A stretch of DNA of 64,000 bases from Nephrocerus scutellatus (GCA_947095585.1 OX352763.1:30925462-30989461), one strand, 5' to 3'; counted from the first letter of the stretch, positions 1 to 10,262 are shown. Notes: generated by a model from the letters alone, not told the origin. Numbers and translations: made by a program.

Positions 1-360
1 GGGACTGGATGATTTTTTTGTAAATAGCGCACGCTTCAAGGGATTCGCAGCCTTATAATGCCTATGGACAGCATCAGCTTAGAAATATTGGGATAGAAGA
101 ATGAAAGAAAGTGTTTTGGTGTGTGGAGTTGATTACACAACCGAACACTCACAAACTAGAATATTTTACTCATACATGAACAGCAGCGTATCATTTGTAC
201 TTGTAATCTAGATGGTAAGAAAAATTTGTGGATTTTTCAACGCGGCGGGAATCGAACACCATATTCTACGAGTAGGGACCATTAGTTTTTGGTAGTGTAA
301 GAAGACCCAACAAAATATCTGCAAGAAGGATGTGTTTTAACCAATTTTTTGTGTAAAAAC
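1..360. other. No gene recognised
   Basis: No coding or RNA gene is visible here. A short stretch near 35-60 (containing CACGCTTCAAGGG) resembles one at about 60100-60125 beside a non-LTR element, so part of this is probably repeat-derived. Confidence 0.4.
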
Positions 361-894
361 CACAAAGGAATTCAATCTGCTTTGCGTGACAAGGGTAATA
401 AGTCATAAGAGTCTGCGGGCTTAATTTGTAATCTCTAAACTTTTAATTATCTTCACATTTTAATAAAGTTATGCGCAATTTTATCGAGCTTAAGATAACG
501 TATTTAATAATCTTTTGTGATGAGAAAGACATAAACATGGGACATGAAAACAATTATGAAATCACTGATAAGCCCACCATGTCTAGACATAAGCTTTAAA
601 TTATCAGTGATAGTATGCAGACGTTCAACTAATAAAAAAAAATTTAATAAAAGGTCCATAACATTTAAGATTTATGTTTTTTTTAATTAACTTAACGTTT
701 ATCTTGAACTGACTACTAAGCCACTGATAATAGATTCATACGCAAATAAAATTTTTGGTATAAAAAAGAGATGTAACTTTCTACATCCATCAAGTCAAAC
801 TGACTCTTCGTTTAGTAGCGGACAATTCCCGTAAGATCACTTTCAAACGTTTCTTCAATATCCACTTGAAAATTATCATCCCATATCTGAAATC
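361..894 (+). promoter_or_regulatory. A1 upstream region and core promoter
   Basis: This block recurs ahead of A2 and A3 and, more diverged, A4. A TATA box (TATAAAAA) lies at 759-766, about 130 bases before the ATG, so transcription probably starts near 790 and leaves a leader of about 100 bases. The leader contains a conserved stretch around GTAGCGGACAA. Several TGATAA/TTATC (GATA-type) motifs lie upstream, which would fit fat-body or haemocyte expression. That link is inference. Confidence 0.6.
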
Positions 895-1473
895 ATGAAG
901 AGCTTCATTGTAATTGGTGCAATCTTGATGTGCATTGCAACAGCATCTGCTCGGCCATCATGTGAAGAGAATGATCAAGAAAATGCTGACGAAAACAGGG
1001 CTAGAGAATTAATCAACGGAGTGCGTTGCACCGTGAGACATGGCGCAGCCAAGGTACAAGAGGGAGCCAAGAAAGTAGGCATTGAAATTTCAGAAATTGT
1101 TGATGACATCAAGAAGGTTGGCAGTGAAGTATCCGAAGGTGTTAGGAATGTGCGAAACGAAATCTCCGAAGGTGCCAAGAAGGTTCGTGATGAAATCTCT
1201 TACAATGTCAAGAATGTTGCCGGTGAAATCTCCGAAAATGTCCAACAAGTCGTCGATGATGTCAAGCAAGTGGGCACTGATATCGCTGAAGGAGTCAAAA
1301 ATGTGAGAACCAAAGTTTCCGAAGGTGTCAGCAATGTGGGCTACGAAGTCTCTGAGCGAGTCAAACATGTTAAAGGCAAAATCTCCGAAGAAGTCGACAA
1401 TGTGCGCAACAAAGTCTCTGCAGCCATCGAAACTAGCGACTCTACTGATGCCACTCCAGCTGGGGAGCAGTAA
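895..1473 (+). CDS. A1: secreted 11-residue-repeat amphipathic helix protein (192 aa)
   Basis: Residues 1-19 form a signal peptide (hydrophobic core, Ala-Ser-Ala cleavage site). The mature part has an acidic linker with Cys23 and Cys45 (the latter in Val-Arg-Cys-Thr), then from residue 61 about ten 11-residue units of consensus V-[GR]-x-[EK]-[IV]-S-E-G-[VA]-[RK]-[NK], interrupted by IKK (72-74) and a 7-residue VVDDVKQ (119-125). It ends in a Thr/Ser/Asp tail. Such hendecads form long amphipathic helices, as in synucleins and exchangeable apolipoproteins; lipid or membrane-surface binding is inferred. The segment KVQEGAKKVG is nearly the same as the pro-region helix of gene D, so I place A1 in that GBP-like precursor family, although it has no C-terminal Cys loop. 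The start is in a conserved GATCATGAAG context. It is single-exon and very similar to A3. Confidence 0.85.
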   Translation: MKSFIVIGAILMCIATASARPSCEENDQENADENRARELINGVRCTVRHGAAKVQEGAKKVGIEISEIVDDIKKVGSEVSEGVRNVRNEISEGAKKVRDEISYNVKNVAGEISENVQQVVDDVKQVGTDIAEGVKNVRTKVSEGVSNVGYEVSERVKHVKGKISEEVDNVRNKVSAAIETSDSTDATPAGEQ

Positions 1474-1537
1474 TTAAATCGAATTTGTAGTCATTTTGTA
1501 AATTTGTAAAAAATATATTCTTTTTAAAGCTGAAGCT

Positions 1538-1548
1538 AATAAAATAAA
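1538..1548 (+). terminator. A1 poly(A) signals
   Basis: Two overlapping AATAAA hexamers lie about 65 bases after the stop codon. Confidence 0.7.
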
Positions 1549-1737
1549 TTTCCAAGCAAAACTTTTCCTTAGTACAGCGTTTCATTATAAGGATAAGGAT
1601 TATGGGGTGGGTCGTATTTGTAGTTGGTCTTGTGAAGAAGAAGAAAGGCTTCTTGTTTTCCAACATTTTAGAACATTTTCATATTTCGAGAAATCAACCA
1701 AGAAAAAGTGATTTGCACCAAATTTAGCGCATTAGTT

Positions 1738-2460
1738 CTGGTGGCTCCTCAAACTCATTGGCGCGAAACGTTAGAATGTCACAAAATAAAATCTTTGAAT
1801 TTTTGATATGCGAAGTAATAAAAAGTTTATAACACCAGTTTGGCTTTAGTCTATTATAATGATTGATGAGAAATCTGTGATACACGTTCATCTTCTTTAT
1901 TAAAAAAATGTCAATGGAAAAAGTTACTTCTATCTTTTATCAAAATGTGCTTCAGATGTTCGAGTAATTCTCTGCACTGCTGGTGATTTGCATTCCATTT
2001 CCATTCCATTGAATAAACAAACAATTGAGTGAGGTACAAAGCGTTCCAAGGAAAAAGTCTCCAAGCACTCTTGTTGGTGTGGATTAATCAGTTCAAAATT
2101 ACAGTGGTTTCATGTACCAGTATGCATGTATATGTATGTAGATACAAATAAATCGTTGATGGCAACAATTGCCTATTTCTCAGAACGTAGATAATAATAA
2201 TATACAAGCACCCACTACAATTTTATATCAAATTGGAATGGTAACAAAGCTCATGCTTCCAGCTGAACTTAGTTTTTTTAGATTTGCCTTAAAGGGTACT
2301 CTTATTTTAGTTAGAATTAATAGATCACTGTTTTCCAAAACTAATTATCTGATGGTGATCTTAACATTACAATATTCTAAATTCTTATATTGACCTGTTG
2401 AGTATTCCCATCAATGTGCATCTTCGTTGGTGAACTTGCATTCCATACCATAATCATCTT
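1738..2460. repeat. Dispersed repeat R, copy 1
   Basis: This stretch matches 20752-21420 over several blocks (for example CATTGGCGCG, a TTTATAACACCA block, and a GCATTCCATTTCCATTCCATTGAA block) in the same orientation. It has no coding capacity. Either a non-coding transposon or part of an old duplication. Confidence 0.6.
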
Positions 2461-2509
2461 ATAACCCTCCCGTAATGATGATATTTTTACGAAAAGTAGT
2501 TAGTAGCGC

Positions 2510-3029
2510 ATGTAATAGAATTCGAATCCTAAGATAAATGAGGGCAAGAAGTCATAAAATTCTGCGGGCTTAGTTCCTAATCTCTAAACTTTTAATTAGC
2601 TTCACATTTTAATAAAGTTATGCGCAATTTTATCGAGCTTAAGATAACGTCTTTAAATGTCTTTTGTGATAAGACAGACATAAACATGGGATATGTAAAC
2701 ATTTATGTAATATCTGATAAGCTCAACATGTCTAGACATAAGCTTTAATTTAATCAGTGATCTTAGTATGCAGATGTTCAACTAATAAAAAAAATTAAAT
2801 AAGAGGTCCGTAACTTTTAAGATTTATGTTTTATTTAATTAACTTAACGTTTATCTTGCACTGACTACTAAGCCACTGATAATAGATTCATAGGCAAATA
2901 AAATTTTTGGTATAAGAAATCGGAGTAACTTTCTACATCCATTAAGTCAAGCTGACTCTTCGATTAGTAGCGGACAGTCCTTTGGTTCCCGTAAGATCAC
3001 TTTCCACATGTCAATTATCATCTGAGATC
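2510..3029 (+). promoter_or_regulatory. A2 upstream region and core promoter
   Basis: Close copy of the A1 upstream block. The TATA element here is TATAAGAA at 2911-2918, weaker than in A1 and A3. The leader carries TCCTTTGGTTCCCG, shared with A3 and A4 (slightly changed) but shortened in A1. Confidence 0.55.
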
Positions 3030-3593
3030 ATGAAGAACTTCATTGTAATTGCTGCCATATTGGTGTGCATTGCAACCGCATCTGCTCGCCGATCATGTGA
3101 AGAGACTGATCAAGAAAATGCTGACGAAAACAGGACCGGAGGATTGGTCAACGAAGCTCGTTGCACTGTTAGACATAGCACAGCTAAGGTACAAGAAGGA
3201 GCCAAGAAAGTATGCAGTTGCATTTCGGAAGACGTTGTTGACATCAAGAAGGTTGGCAGTGAAATTTCCGAAGGTGTTAGGAATGTACGAAACGAAATCT
3301 CCGAAGGTGCCAAGAAGGTTCGTGATGAAATCTCTTACAATGTCAAGAATGTTGCCGGCGAAATCTCCGAAAATGTCCATCAAGTCGTCGAAGATGTCAA
3401 GCAAGTGGGCACTGATATCACTGAAGGAGTCAAAAATGTGAGAGCCAAAGTTTCTGAAGGTGTCCGCAATGTTGGCTACGAAGTCTCTCAGGGAGTCAAA
3501 AATCTTAAAGGCAAAATCTCCGAAGAAGTCAACAATGTACGCAGCGAAATCTCTAAAGTCAGAAATCCAATGATTCGTTTGATGTCACTCTAG
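3030..3593 (+). CDS. A2: secreted 11-residue-repeat protein with altered C-terminus (187 aa)
   Basis: Same design as A1: signal peptide, acidic linker with two Cys, then the hendecad helix. I start it at the ATG that aligns with A1/A3/A4; an upstream in-frame ATG at 2982 lies in the conserved leader and would block signal-peptide targeting. There is an extra Cys pair (Cys-Ser-Cys) where A1/A3 have Gly-Ile/Ser-Glu. Near 3560 one base is missing relative to A3, so the last dozen residues are read in another frame and the Asp-Val-Thr-Pro-type tail is lost. The canonical AATAAA is also degraded to ATTAAA (3682-3687). It may still be functional, but shows signs of relaxed constraint. Confidence 0.75.
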   Translation: MKNFIVIAAILVCIATASARRSCEETDQENADENRTGGLVNEARCTVRHSTAKVQEGAKKVCSCISEDVVDIKKVGSEISEGVRNVRNEISEGAKKVRDEISYNVKNVAGEISENVHQVVEDVKQVGTDITEGVKNVRAKVSEGVRNVGYEVSQGVKNLKGKISEEVNNVRSEISKVRNPMIRLMSL

Positions 3594-3599
3594 GTGTTG

Positions 3600-4015
3600 A
3601 CCAGTAATAAGTGTTATGTTAAATCCTGAATTTCTAGCCATTTTTAAAAATTGTAAAAGATATTTTCTGCTTTAATCTGAAATTAAAAAAAAAACCCAAG
3701 CTTTTCGTAGTATATCGTTTCATTATAAGCAGGCTCAGATTCGTATCTAATCATCCTATATATTTTGCACCAGAATGTTTGAAGGTTAAGAGAAAACTTT
3801 TCAGCTCTTGTCACTCATCTCGATTCTTTTATGTGCATTTTTGTATCTAAAATATGGATTTATGAGTTTGAAAAAAGTGATTACTCTCTGCCCGGTTTCA
3901 ATTTTATTGCTAAAACAAATGAAAATGACGCTGCAGGAAGCTGCTGTTAAAGAAGAATATACGAATTTCGTAGTAATTTCGGTTGTCCTTTTTAGTGCTG
4001 ATGTGTTTTAAAGGT
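3600..4015. other. Intergenic, no gene recognised
   Basis: After the weak A2 poly(A) signal nothing is recognised. The 67-codon open frame at 3808-4011 shows no family feature or supporting promoter. Confidence 0.4.
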
Positions 4016-4019
4016 TTCC

Positions 4020-4245
4020 ATTAGGGGGTTCTTTAATGATTTTCTTGGGGAGTCTTTTATACTTTTTTTGAGGGTTTTTAGAGATTTTTGGCGGTCTTTT
4101 GGGGGCTTTTGGTGGTCTTTTGGAGGTCTTTCGGGGTCTTTTGAGTGTCTTTTGAGGGTCTTTTGTGATTCTTTTGAGATTTTTCTTTTCTTTGATGGTT
4201 TTTTTTTTGGGTCTTTTAGCCATCTTTTGTGTTTTTGCAGAAAAC
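4020..4245. repeat. G/T-biased low-complexity tract
   Basis: Degenerate repeats of about 10-12 bases built on TCTTTTGGGG, almost free of A and C for long stretches on the + strand. The Lys/Pro/Arg-rich open frame on the other strand is a by-product. Confidence 0.7.
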
Positions 4246-4249
4246 ATCA

Positions 4250-4555
4250 AAGAAGTTTCACTTCAACCGCGCGTAAGAGTTACACGCAATGTTTTTTATT
4301 TTTTTTTGTTGTCTGGCGCACAAACAAACAAAGCTAGTGGTTTTCCAACACGGAAACAGGCGACATACAACTGACGAGAAGCATAGATTTTCAAGAGTAA
4401 TGCCGCAAACACTAAATGACTGCCACTGTGCTTTCTTTATTGTAATTGCGAATGCAAGCCGCACCGGAAACTGCATCCGCTTAAAGCCTAATGGCATGTT
4501 GGTCGGAATCATTGAATCATTGACAGACCGCAAAAAAAAAGATCCCCTTTAATAG
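4250..4555 (-). pseudogene. Helitron helicase C-terminal fragment
   Basis: The minus strand encodes a remnant of the Pif1-like helicase C-terminus of Helitrons: ...FPVRLAFAITIKKAQWQSF..CGITLENLCFS..., matching the family motif around [LF]AFAMTINK[SA]QGQS and the downstream VACSRVGKP region, which is frameshifted here. The Gly of the QGQ motif is Trp, so it is dead. It directly abuts Helitron-like array H1 in the same orientation, which ties the H repeats of this window to Helitrons. Confidence 0.75.
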
Positions 4556-5371
4556 AAAGTGGTGTCACCGGAAAAACACATGTGTGCAAAATTTGTATGT
4601 ATTTAAATTTGAAGAAAATCAGGCTAATTTTTTATAAAATTTTCATAGACACCACACGGGTCTCAGGGCCATATCACTCCAACAAATTTACAAAAAGTTT
4701 TGTCAATCAGTGATAAACATGTGTTTAAAATTTGAAGAAAATCGAGCTAATTTTTCAAAAATTTATATGGGCACCCTTCGGGCTTCAGGGCCCGTTCACT
4801 CCAAAAACTTTACAAAAAAAATGTTCCATCGGAGATACACAGGTGTAAAAATTTTTTATGAAAATCGGGCTAATTTTTTTTAAAAAATTTTTAAGGGGCC
4901 CCACGACACGGCCAACAAAATTTTTTGCAAAAAGTTTTGTCCATCGGAGATACACACGCATATCAATTTTAAGAAAATCGGGTTAATTTTTTTTAAAAAA
5001 ATTTTATGGGGCCCCACGACCCGGCCAACAAAATTATTGCAAAAATTTATTCTATCGGAGATACACACGTATATAAAATTTTAAGAAAATCGGGTTAATA
5101 TTTATAAAAAAAAATTTTACAAAAAGTGTTGTCCACATGTGTATAAAATTTGAAGAAAATCGAGTAAAATTTTGTAAAATATTTGTATGGGAGCCCCCCG
5201 ACTCCGTGGCGTTGTCTCCGAAAATACACATGTGTGCAAAATTTCAATAAAATCGGGCTTTGGGAAGTGGGTATAAAATTGATCGCAAGATTCCACGACA
5301 GACCGACAACCGACGACCGAAAGACGTCCGACATCCGTGCCACGGGCAAGTTAAGTTAATATAGAGAATTT
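4556..5371 (-). mobile_element. Helitron-like repeat H1
   Basis: Minus-oriented element. Its 5' end (GTTAATATAGAGAATTT on the + strand at 5355-5371) is the complement of the H-family terminus. Inside are several modules of about 110-125 bases, each with ATCGGAGATACACA, an AT-rich block with GAAAATCGGG, and a GC-rich GGGGCCCC core. Confidence 0.7.
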
Positions 5372-5504
5372 AATAACCCAACTTAGTCCAGCCGTTCTCA
5401 ACTGACATGGTTAAAAGCGAACAGCATTTAATTTTTTTTTAATTATATAGATAATCGCCAAAATATCTGTTTATTTCAAAGTATTTTATTTTTTCCACGC
5501 ATAG

Positions 5505-5790
5505 CACATGTCACGCGCATCACACACAGGATATAAAAACTGGCATCTGGCATTGAACTGCTCAGAGAATTTCAGCCCTCCAGGTAATGCAAAAGGTGGT
5601 TTAAAGGGACCTCAAAAAACGAGAAAATCGCGCCATTTCCAACTGTCACATGCACCTCATGCGACACGTGTCACACGCGGAATATAAAAAAAAATGCTAA
5701 AAAAGCAGATACTCACAAAATTTCAGCTCTCTAGTTCGTGTGGAAGGTTAACCACCAATAGGACCTCAAATTAGTCGAAAATACAGACAA
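5505..5790. repeat. Two-copy direct repeat, about 140 bp
   Basis: Two diverged copies in tandem, each with a CACATGTCAC/ACACGTGTCAC start, GGATATAAAAA, AATTTCAGC[CT]CTC, and a GGACCTCAAA end. No coding function seen. Confidence 0.55.
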
Positions 5791-6440
5791 AATGGGGTCA
5801 AGTCAAGTTAAATAAAAGTTTTCAATGAGACAAAGCTGGAGCAGTATTTTAGGAGACCAGTATTCAATATGGGTCACGGTGCAAATAATTATTTTGATAG
5901 CTTTGATACCAATATCGTATCATATTGTAATGGAATAAATAAAATCCATCAAGCCCTTCATTTGAATTATTTACTGTTATTCCCGAAAGGAAAACCCACA
6001 GGTAAAGATCTATTCGCATATTGAAGCTCGAATAAAAGAAATTCATAGCAATCACATTTAATGTATAGTTGGAGCGGAGCGATAGTTCTCTGGCTATATG
6101 CTATCATATGCAGCTCTAAGCAGACGATCTAATGCACTTGAAAGCACAAGTATCTACTCGTTTATTCAATTCTTCCGTTAAATTTTTATTGACAATTTGC
6201 CTCAAAATACTGGCAGGCTCCAAACCTATGATGTCCACGAAATGACGATGCATACTATTCTGCGGGACCAAAAACAGCTTCACATTGAGAAATGTACGAA
6301 TCCTTTCGCTGAACTAAATAATTCTATCGGAGTAGTGCAGATAAATGGTGTGTTTTTTATCGAGTCTTTAGAATTTCAACGAAGCGATTATTATAAGAAT
6401 AGGGACAATCAATTCAATTTTTTAATTACACCCATGGGAA
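5791..6440. other. Intergenic with dispersed repeat
   Basis: No gene recognised. About 6245-6335 (GGGACCAAAAACAGCTTCACATTG...) resembles 10479-10556 next to A3, consistent with duplication of an A-to-B block. Confidence 0.4.
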
Positions 6441-6592
6441 ATCAAAAGAAATCAGAGTTCATGGAGCCACATTTAGTTTATTTCATTTTATAATAACAAT
6501 AAAAAAATAGAAAATATTCATAATTTGAACAATTATACAATTTAGGAATACACAATCACTGATGCTGATAATATGAGTGGCACAGACAGTGC

Positions 6593-6931
6593 TTAACCAT
6601 TTGCCAGATTCTTCTTAGTAAGCATCTCATCATCATCGTTTGGGTATAGTCTGACGAAAGTAGGCTTCTTATTATATTTGGCTTCCGCCGCTGTCTCGCC
6701 CCTCATTACTGCTTGAATCATTTGATATTGATCCAGTATTGGATCTTGGTGAACTGGTGTTCCATCGAAATTCGTTCCTCTCGGATTCGTATATGCACTC
6801 CTCTCTATACTGGATTGCTTTGGCAGATGAGGCTTCTATGGACAAAAACGATAAAAGTGGATAAAAAGGATAAGTCACTTTTTTGTTAAAAAAAATTGTA
6901 TCTATTTTCGCTCAACTGTTGTTCTTTCCAT
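6593..6931 (-). CDS. B1: small basic protein, family B (start Met lost in exon 2)
   Basis: Exon 2 is 6593-6835, with acceptor CCATAG before it on the minus strand, encoding 80 residues that include PILDQYQMIQAVMRGETAAEA and end ...KKNLANG. The internal Met used by paralogues (GMNFDG) is Thr here (GTNFDG), and the conserved Trp of EW is Arg. A candidate first exon is 6917-6931 (Met-Glu-Arg-Thr-Thr) with donor GTTGAG, giving an 81-base intron in phase 0 and an 85-residue protein. The MER start and donor are conserved in B1-B4. The function is unknown to me; no signal peptide or membrane segment. Poly(A) signal at 6477-6482 on the minus strand. It may be a decaying copy. Confidence 0.55.
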
Positions 6932-7028
6932 GACTAAATTAAATTAAATTCAATTATTTGAGTTTTCTACTCTGGAGCTGCTTTCTTGGCTGGTTGGGCA
7001 GGACTAAAGATAAAACACCAATGCTGGT

Positions 7029-7110
7029 CTATTTATTCGATTTGTGATCTGAACGCCATACCCGATAATTTGTTGATCGGTAGTACTTTGAAGGCATGCA
7101 GGAATGCAGA
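7029..7110 (-). promoter_or_regulatory. B1 core promoter and upstream motif
   Basis: On the minus strand CGAATAAATAG (7029-7039) acts as the TATA-like box and is identical in all six B genes. About 55 bases further upstream is the paired motif TGCATTCCTGCATGC (around 7094-7110), also kept in all six. Confidence 0.65.
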
Positions 7111-7649
7111 TCAAAGCGTTAAGTGAATTAACATGAAAAGTATTCGCCAATAACAATTAATAACGGGAAAGCGACAATTAACGAGTTTATTACACCCCAC
7201 CAGTTGGTAATTTACGTCAATTGTGCGCTTTCTCGGAGAACTTAAATCTGCGCATTGTTGGATTTCAAGAACAATGACATTTTCCCCATTTCCTTAGAGC
7301 GGAAATATAAATCGTTTGTAACACGTGCCTTCGATTGTTCGGCTGCAAATGAATTCTCTCAAGCAAATTACGTAAATTTAAATTTAAATACAAAGACTAG
7401 CAGTAATTTAATCGACGGGTAATATTGTAGCCTTTTTAAGATCTCCTGTATACTAAAAGGTTTAGCCAAAGCTTATCAAGATTTAGCAGAAATACTCAAG
7501 TAAGTATAATAAAACTTTATGACTTTCTAAAGCAACCTGTTTTTAAAATTAAGTCATGTGTTTAATTTGTGCATGTATGTGTTTGCTAGAAAACAAGACT
7601 TTACGATTCCTACACCAACTACGTGCTCTACAGGTCTAGCCAGACAAGA
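7111..7649. other. Remainder of B1 duplication unit
   Basis: The region to about 7440 matches the sequence beyond B2 (to about 13470), so the B duplication unit spans roughly 6444-7440 and 12515-13470. No further gene recognised. Confidence 0.45.
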
Positions 7650-8235
7650 CAAGACTGCATCAGCGAATCAGATTCGAGTCAACACGGCTGCCCTTGGCTT
7701 TAAGCCAACAAAGTCTTCTATAGTCGTTCAAGACTCTTCAAATCCAGGAACTGCTGGTTTTGCTGGTATATAAGACAATGGTTATACCAGTACTTACAAA
7801 TGGATCCGAGACTTGTGTGCTTAGTAAAAAGCATTCTGACCTCTTAGCCGCGTTTAAGAGAAAAGTCTTACGGAAAATCGTTGGCCCCGTATGTGAGGAA
7901 GGACGATTCCGGAGACTCTATAATGGTGACATCTACGAGCGTTACCGCTTTGTCGACATCGTGAAGAGAATTAAGCTCGGTAGGCTCGGGCAGGACACCA
8001 TCTCGTATAAGTGAAGAGGATCCTGCTCGAAGAGTCCTTTGCGGTAGAATTTATGGAACACGACAGTGAGGCCATCCAAGCCTAGGCTTGAAGAATGGCA
8101 TAGACCAGGACGCCCACAGTTTAGGGATGCCAAATTGGATACATCGGGTCGGAATTGGGACCGATTGAGAGAATTTTTGCGGGAGGCCAGGACCGGACCC
8201 CGGTTGTTGGTATGATGATGACACAACTTTAAATG
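7650..8235 (+). mobile_element. RTE-like non-LTR fragment (C-terminus)
   Basis: Encodes LVYKTMVIPVLTNGSET, a stretch around KKHSDLLAAFKRKVLRKIVGP, and the RFRRLYNGDIYERYR block typical of the C-terminal part of RTE-like elements. It aligns with 47500-47960 and the complement of 25030-25300. The first 40 bases match the endonuclease end, so most of the reverse transcriptase is deleted. Frameshifted, inactive. Confidence 0.75.
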
Positions 8236-8624
8236 GAATCCTGTATACAGGAAAAAAATCGAGCAGAGTGAGTCGAAAACCAATGCGAAACAGGTCTAAG
8301 GGAGAACAGATGTATCGAACATACTTCTTCACATCTTTTGACGCTTTTGAAAAGCTCCGAACTGCAGGCATGGCTTTCGTTGAAATTCTCCGACAAAATA
8401 TGCGATTCATTCCAAAGGAGGTGTGCTCTCCACTCAGTTGTGTTAGGCTTAACACCTAAGGTGTCGTGTCGTATTTCCGAAAAAGAATCGAGCTATTCTT
8501 TTGCTGTCTTCACTTCACTATGACACTGAAGTCAAAATTAACACAAAGTGGACGTTGACAGACCAAATGGTGCGAGATTACGCATGTAAACGCCAGATGA
8601 AGAGATGGCTATTTCCGCTTTATA
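8236..8624. other. No gene recognised
   Basis: Open frames here on both strands overlap each other and show no family feature. Confidence 0.35.
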
Positions 8625-8815
8625 AACTCCCTATATTAACTTCGCGTGAGCGGTTGTCTTTCTGTCTGTCAGTGCCTGGTGGAATCTTGCGATCAATTTT
8701 TAACTCACTTCCTAAGGCCTGATTTTATTCAAACTTTGTACACTTGTGTATCTTCGGTGACAATACTTTTTTTTATTAATTTGATAGTGATCGGGGCAGA
8801 AGGCGTGACATCTTC
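8625..8815 (+). mobile_element. Helitron-like repeat H2 (5' end)
   Basis: Starts with the family terminus CTCCCTATATTAACTTCGCG, followed by the GGAATCTTGCGATCAATTTTTAAC block and one TGTATCTTCGGTGACAA module, then stops. No 3' terminus. Confidence 0.6.
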
Positions 8816-8989
8816 CTGAAAAGTAGAATTCTCTATTGAACAGATAATAGTCCTCAATAATTTAAGTGTATATTTAATGGGTCCGTTTAAATTCGGAACT
8901 TAGATGTATAGTGACAAACAAAATGTCACGGACCGAACCGTAAAGAATGCATTAGATACAATAAAAAGATGCAATAAAAAATCTGAAAT

Positions 8990-9599
8990 CCGTTTCATCC
9001 GTTTTAACCAACTTTTAGTGAAAAAATCAGAAAAGCAATCATTCTGCTTTGCGTGATAAGGGCAATAAGTCATAAAATTCTGCGGGCTTGGTTGTTAATC
9101 TTGAAACTGTTAATTATCTTCACATTTTAATAAAGTTATGCGCAATTTTATCGAGCTGAAGATAACGTATTTAATAATCTTTTGTGATGAGAAAGACATA
9201 AACTTGGGACATGGAAACATTAATGAAATCTCTGGTAAGCCCTCCATGTCTAGACATAAGCTTTAATTTAATCAGTGATTGTATGCAGACGTTCAACTAA
9301 TAAAAAAAAATTAATAAGAGATCCATAACATTTAAGATTTATGTTTTATTTAATTAACTTAAAGTTTATCTTGCACTGACAACTAAGCCACTGCATTAGA
9401 CTGATAAAAACAAACACTAATAATAAGCTGATAAACTGATAATAAGCAAATACAATTTCTGGTATAAAAGAGCGGAGTAACTATCTGCATCCATCAAGTC
9501 AAGCTGACACGTCGATTAGTGGCGGACAATCCTTTGGTTCCCGCAACATCACTTCCAAACGTTTCTTCAATATCCACTTGAAAATTATCATCTGAGATC
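8990..9599 (+). promoter_or_regulatory. A3 upstream region and core promoter
   Basis: Copy of the A upstream block with TATA box TATAAAAG at 9473-9480. Just before it is a run of GATA-type motifs (ACTGATAAAAAC, AGCTGATAAACTGATAATAAGC at about 9400-9446), denser than in A1/A2. Confidence 0.6.
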
Positions 9600-10178
9600 A
9601 TGAAGAGCTTCATTGTATTTGGTGCAATCTTGATGTGCATTGCAACAGCATCTGCTCGGCCATCATGTGAAGAGAATGATCAAGAAAATGCTGACGAAAA
9701 CAGGGCTAGAGAATTAATTAACGGAGTGCGTTGCACCGTGAGACATGGCGCAGCCAAGGTACAAGAGGGAGCCAAGAAAGTAGGCAGTGAAATTTCGGAA
9801 ATTGTTGATGACATCAAGAAGGTTGGTAGTGAAGTATCCGAAGGTGTTGGGAATGTGCGAAACGAAATCTCCGAAGGTGCCAAGAAGGTTCGTGATGAAA
9901 TCTCTTACAATGTCAAGAATGTTGCCGGTGAAATCTCCGAAAATGTCCAACAAGTCGTCGAAGATGTCAAGCAAGTGGGCACTGATATCGCTGAAGGAGT
10001 CAAAAATGTGAGAACCAAAGTTTCCGACGGTGTCAGCAATGTGGGCTACGAAGTCTCTGAGGGAGTCAAACATGTTAAGGGCAAAATCTCCGAAGAAGTC
10101 AACAATGTGCGCAACGAAATCTCTGAAGCCAAAAAAACCAATGAATCGACTGATGTCACTCCAGCAGTTGAGCAGTAG
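9600..10178 (+). CDS. A3: secreted 11-residue-repeat amphipathic helix protein (192 aa)
   Basis: Nearly identical to A1 over the whole length, with the same signal peptide, Cys23/Cys45, hendecads, 7-residue interruption (VVEDVKQ) and tail (ends ...TPAVEQ). Differences are mostly conservative substitutions between repeat units. With the best TATA box, an intact frame and a canonical AATAAA (10263-10268), this is the copy I would take as the reference for the A group. Secretion is inferred from the signal peptide; an extracellular lipid-surface or cytokine-related role is inferred from the repeats and kinship to gene D. Confidence 0.87.
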   Translation: MKSFIVFGAILMCIATASARPSCEENDQENADENRARELINGVRCTVRHGAAKVQEGAKKVGSEISEIVDDIKKVGSEVSEGVGNVRNEISEGAKKVRDEISYNVKNVAGEISENVQQVVEDVKQVGTDIAEGVKNVRTKVSDGVSNVGYEVSEGVKHVKGKISEEVNNVRNEISEAKKTNESTDVTPAVEQ

Positions 10179-10262
10179 TGATAAGGGCGATGTTTAAATC
10201 ATGAATTTGTAGCCATTTTGTAGTAAATTTGTAAATGATATATTCTGTTTAAAGCTGAAGTT

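Noticed and set aside
1090..1368. Long open frames antisense to A1, A2 and A3 (also 9714-10073, 3093-3404)
   Set aside because: They follow from the 33-base periodic coding repeats and have no promoter, start context or family feature.
895..1473. A genes as LEA-type desiccation proteins
   Set aside because: LEA proteins also use 11-residue repeats, but the signal peptide, paired Cys and kinship with D favour a secreted precursor family. Not fully excluded.
2982..3029. Upstream ATG extending A2 by 16 residues
   Set aside because: Lies in the conserved non-coding leader and would mask the signal peptide.
4008..4250. Lys/Pro/Arg-rich 80-codon frame
   Set aside because: Translation of the G/T low-complexity tract.
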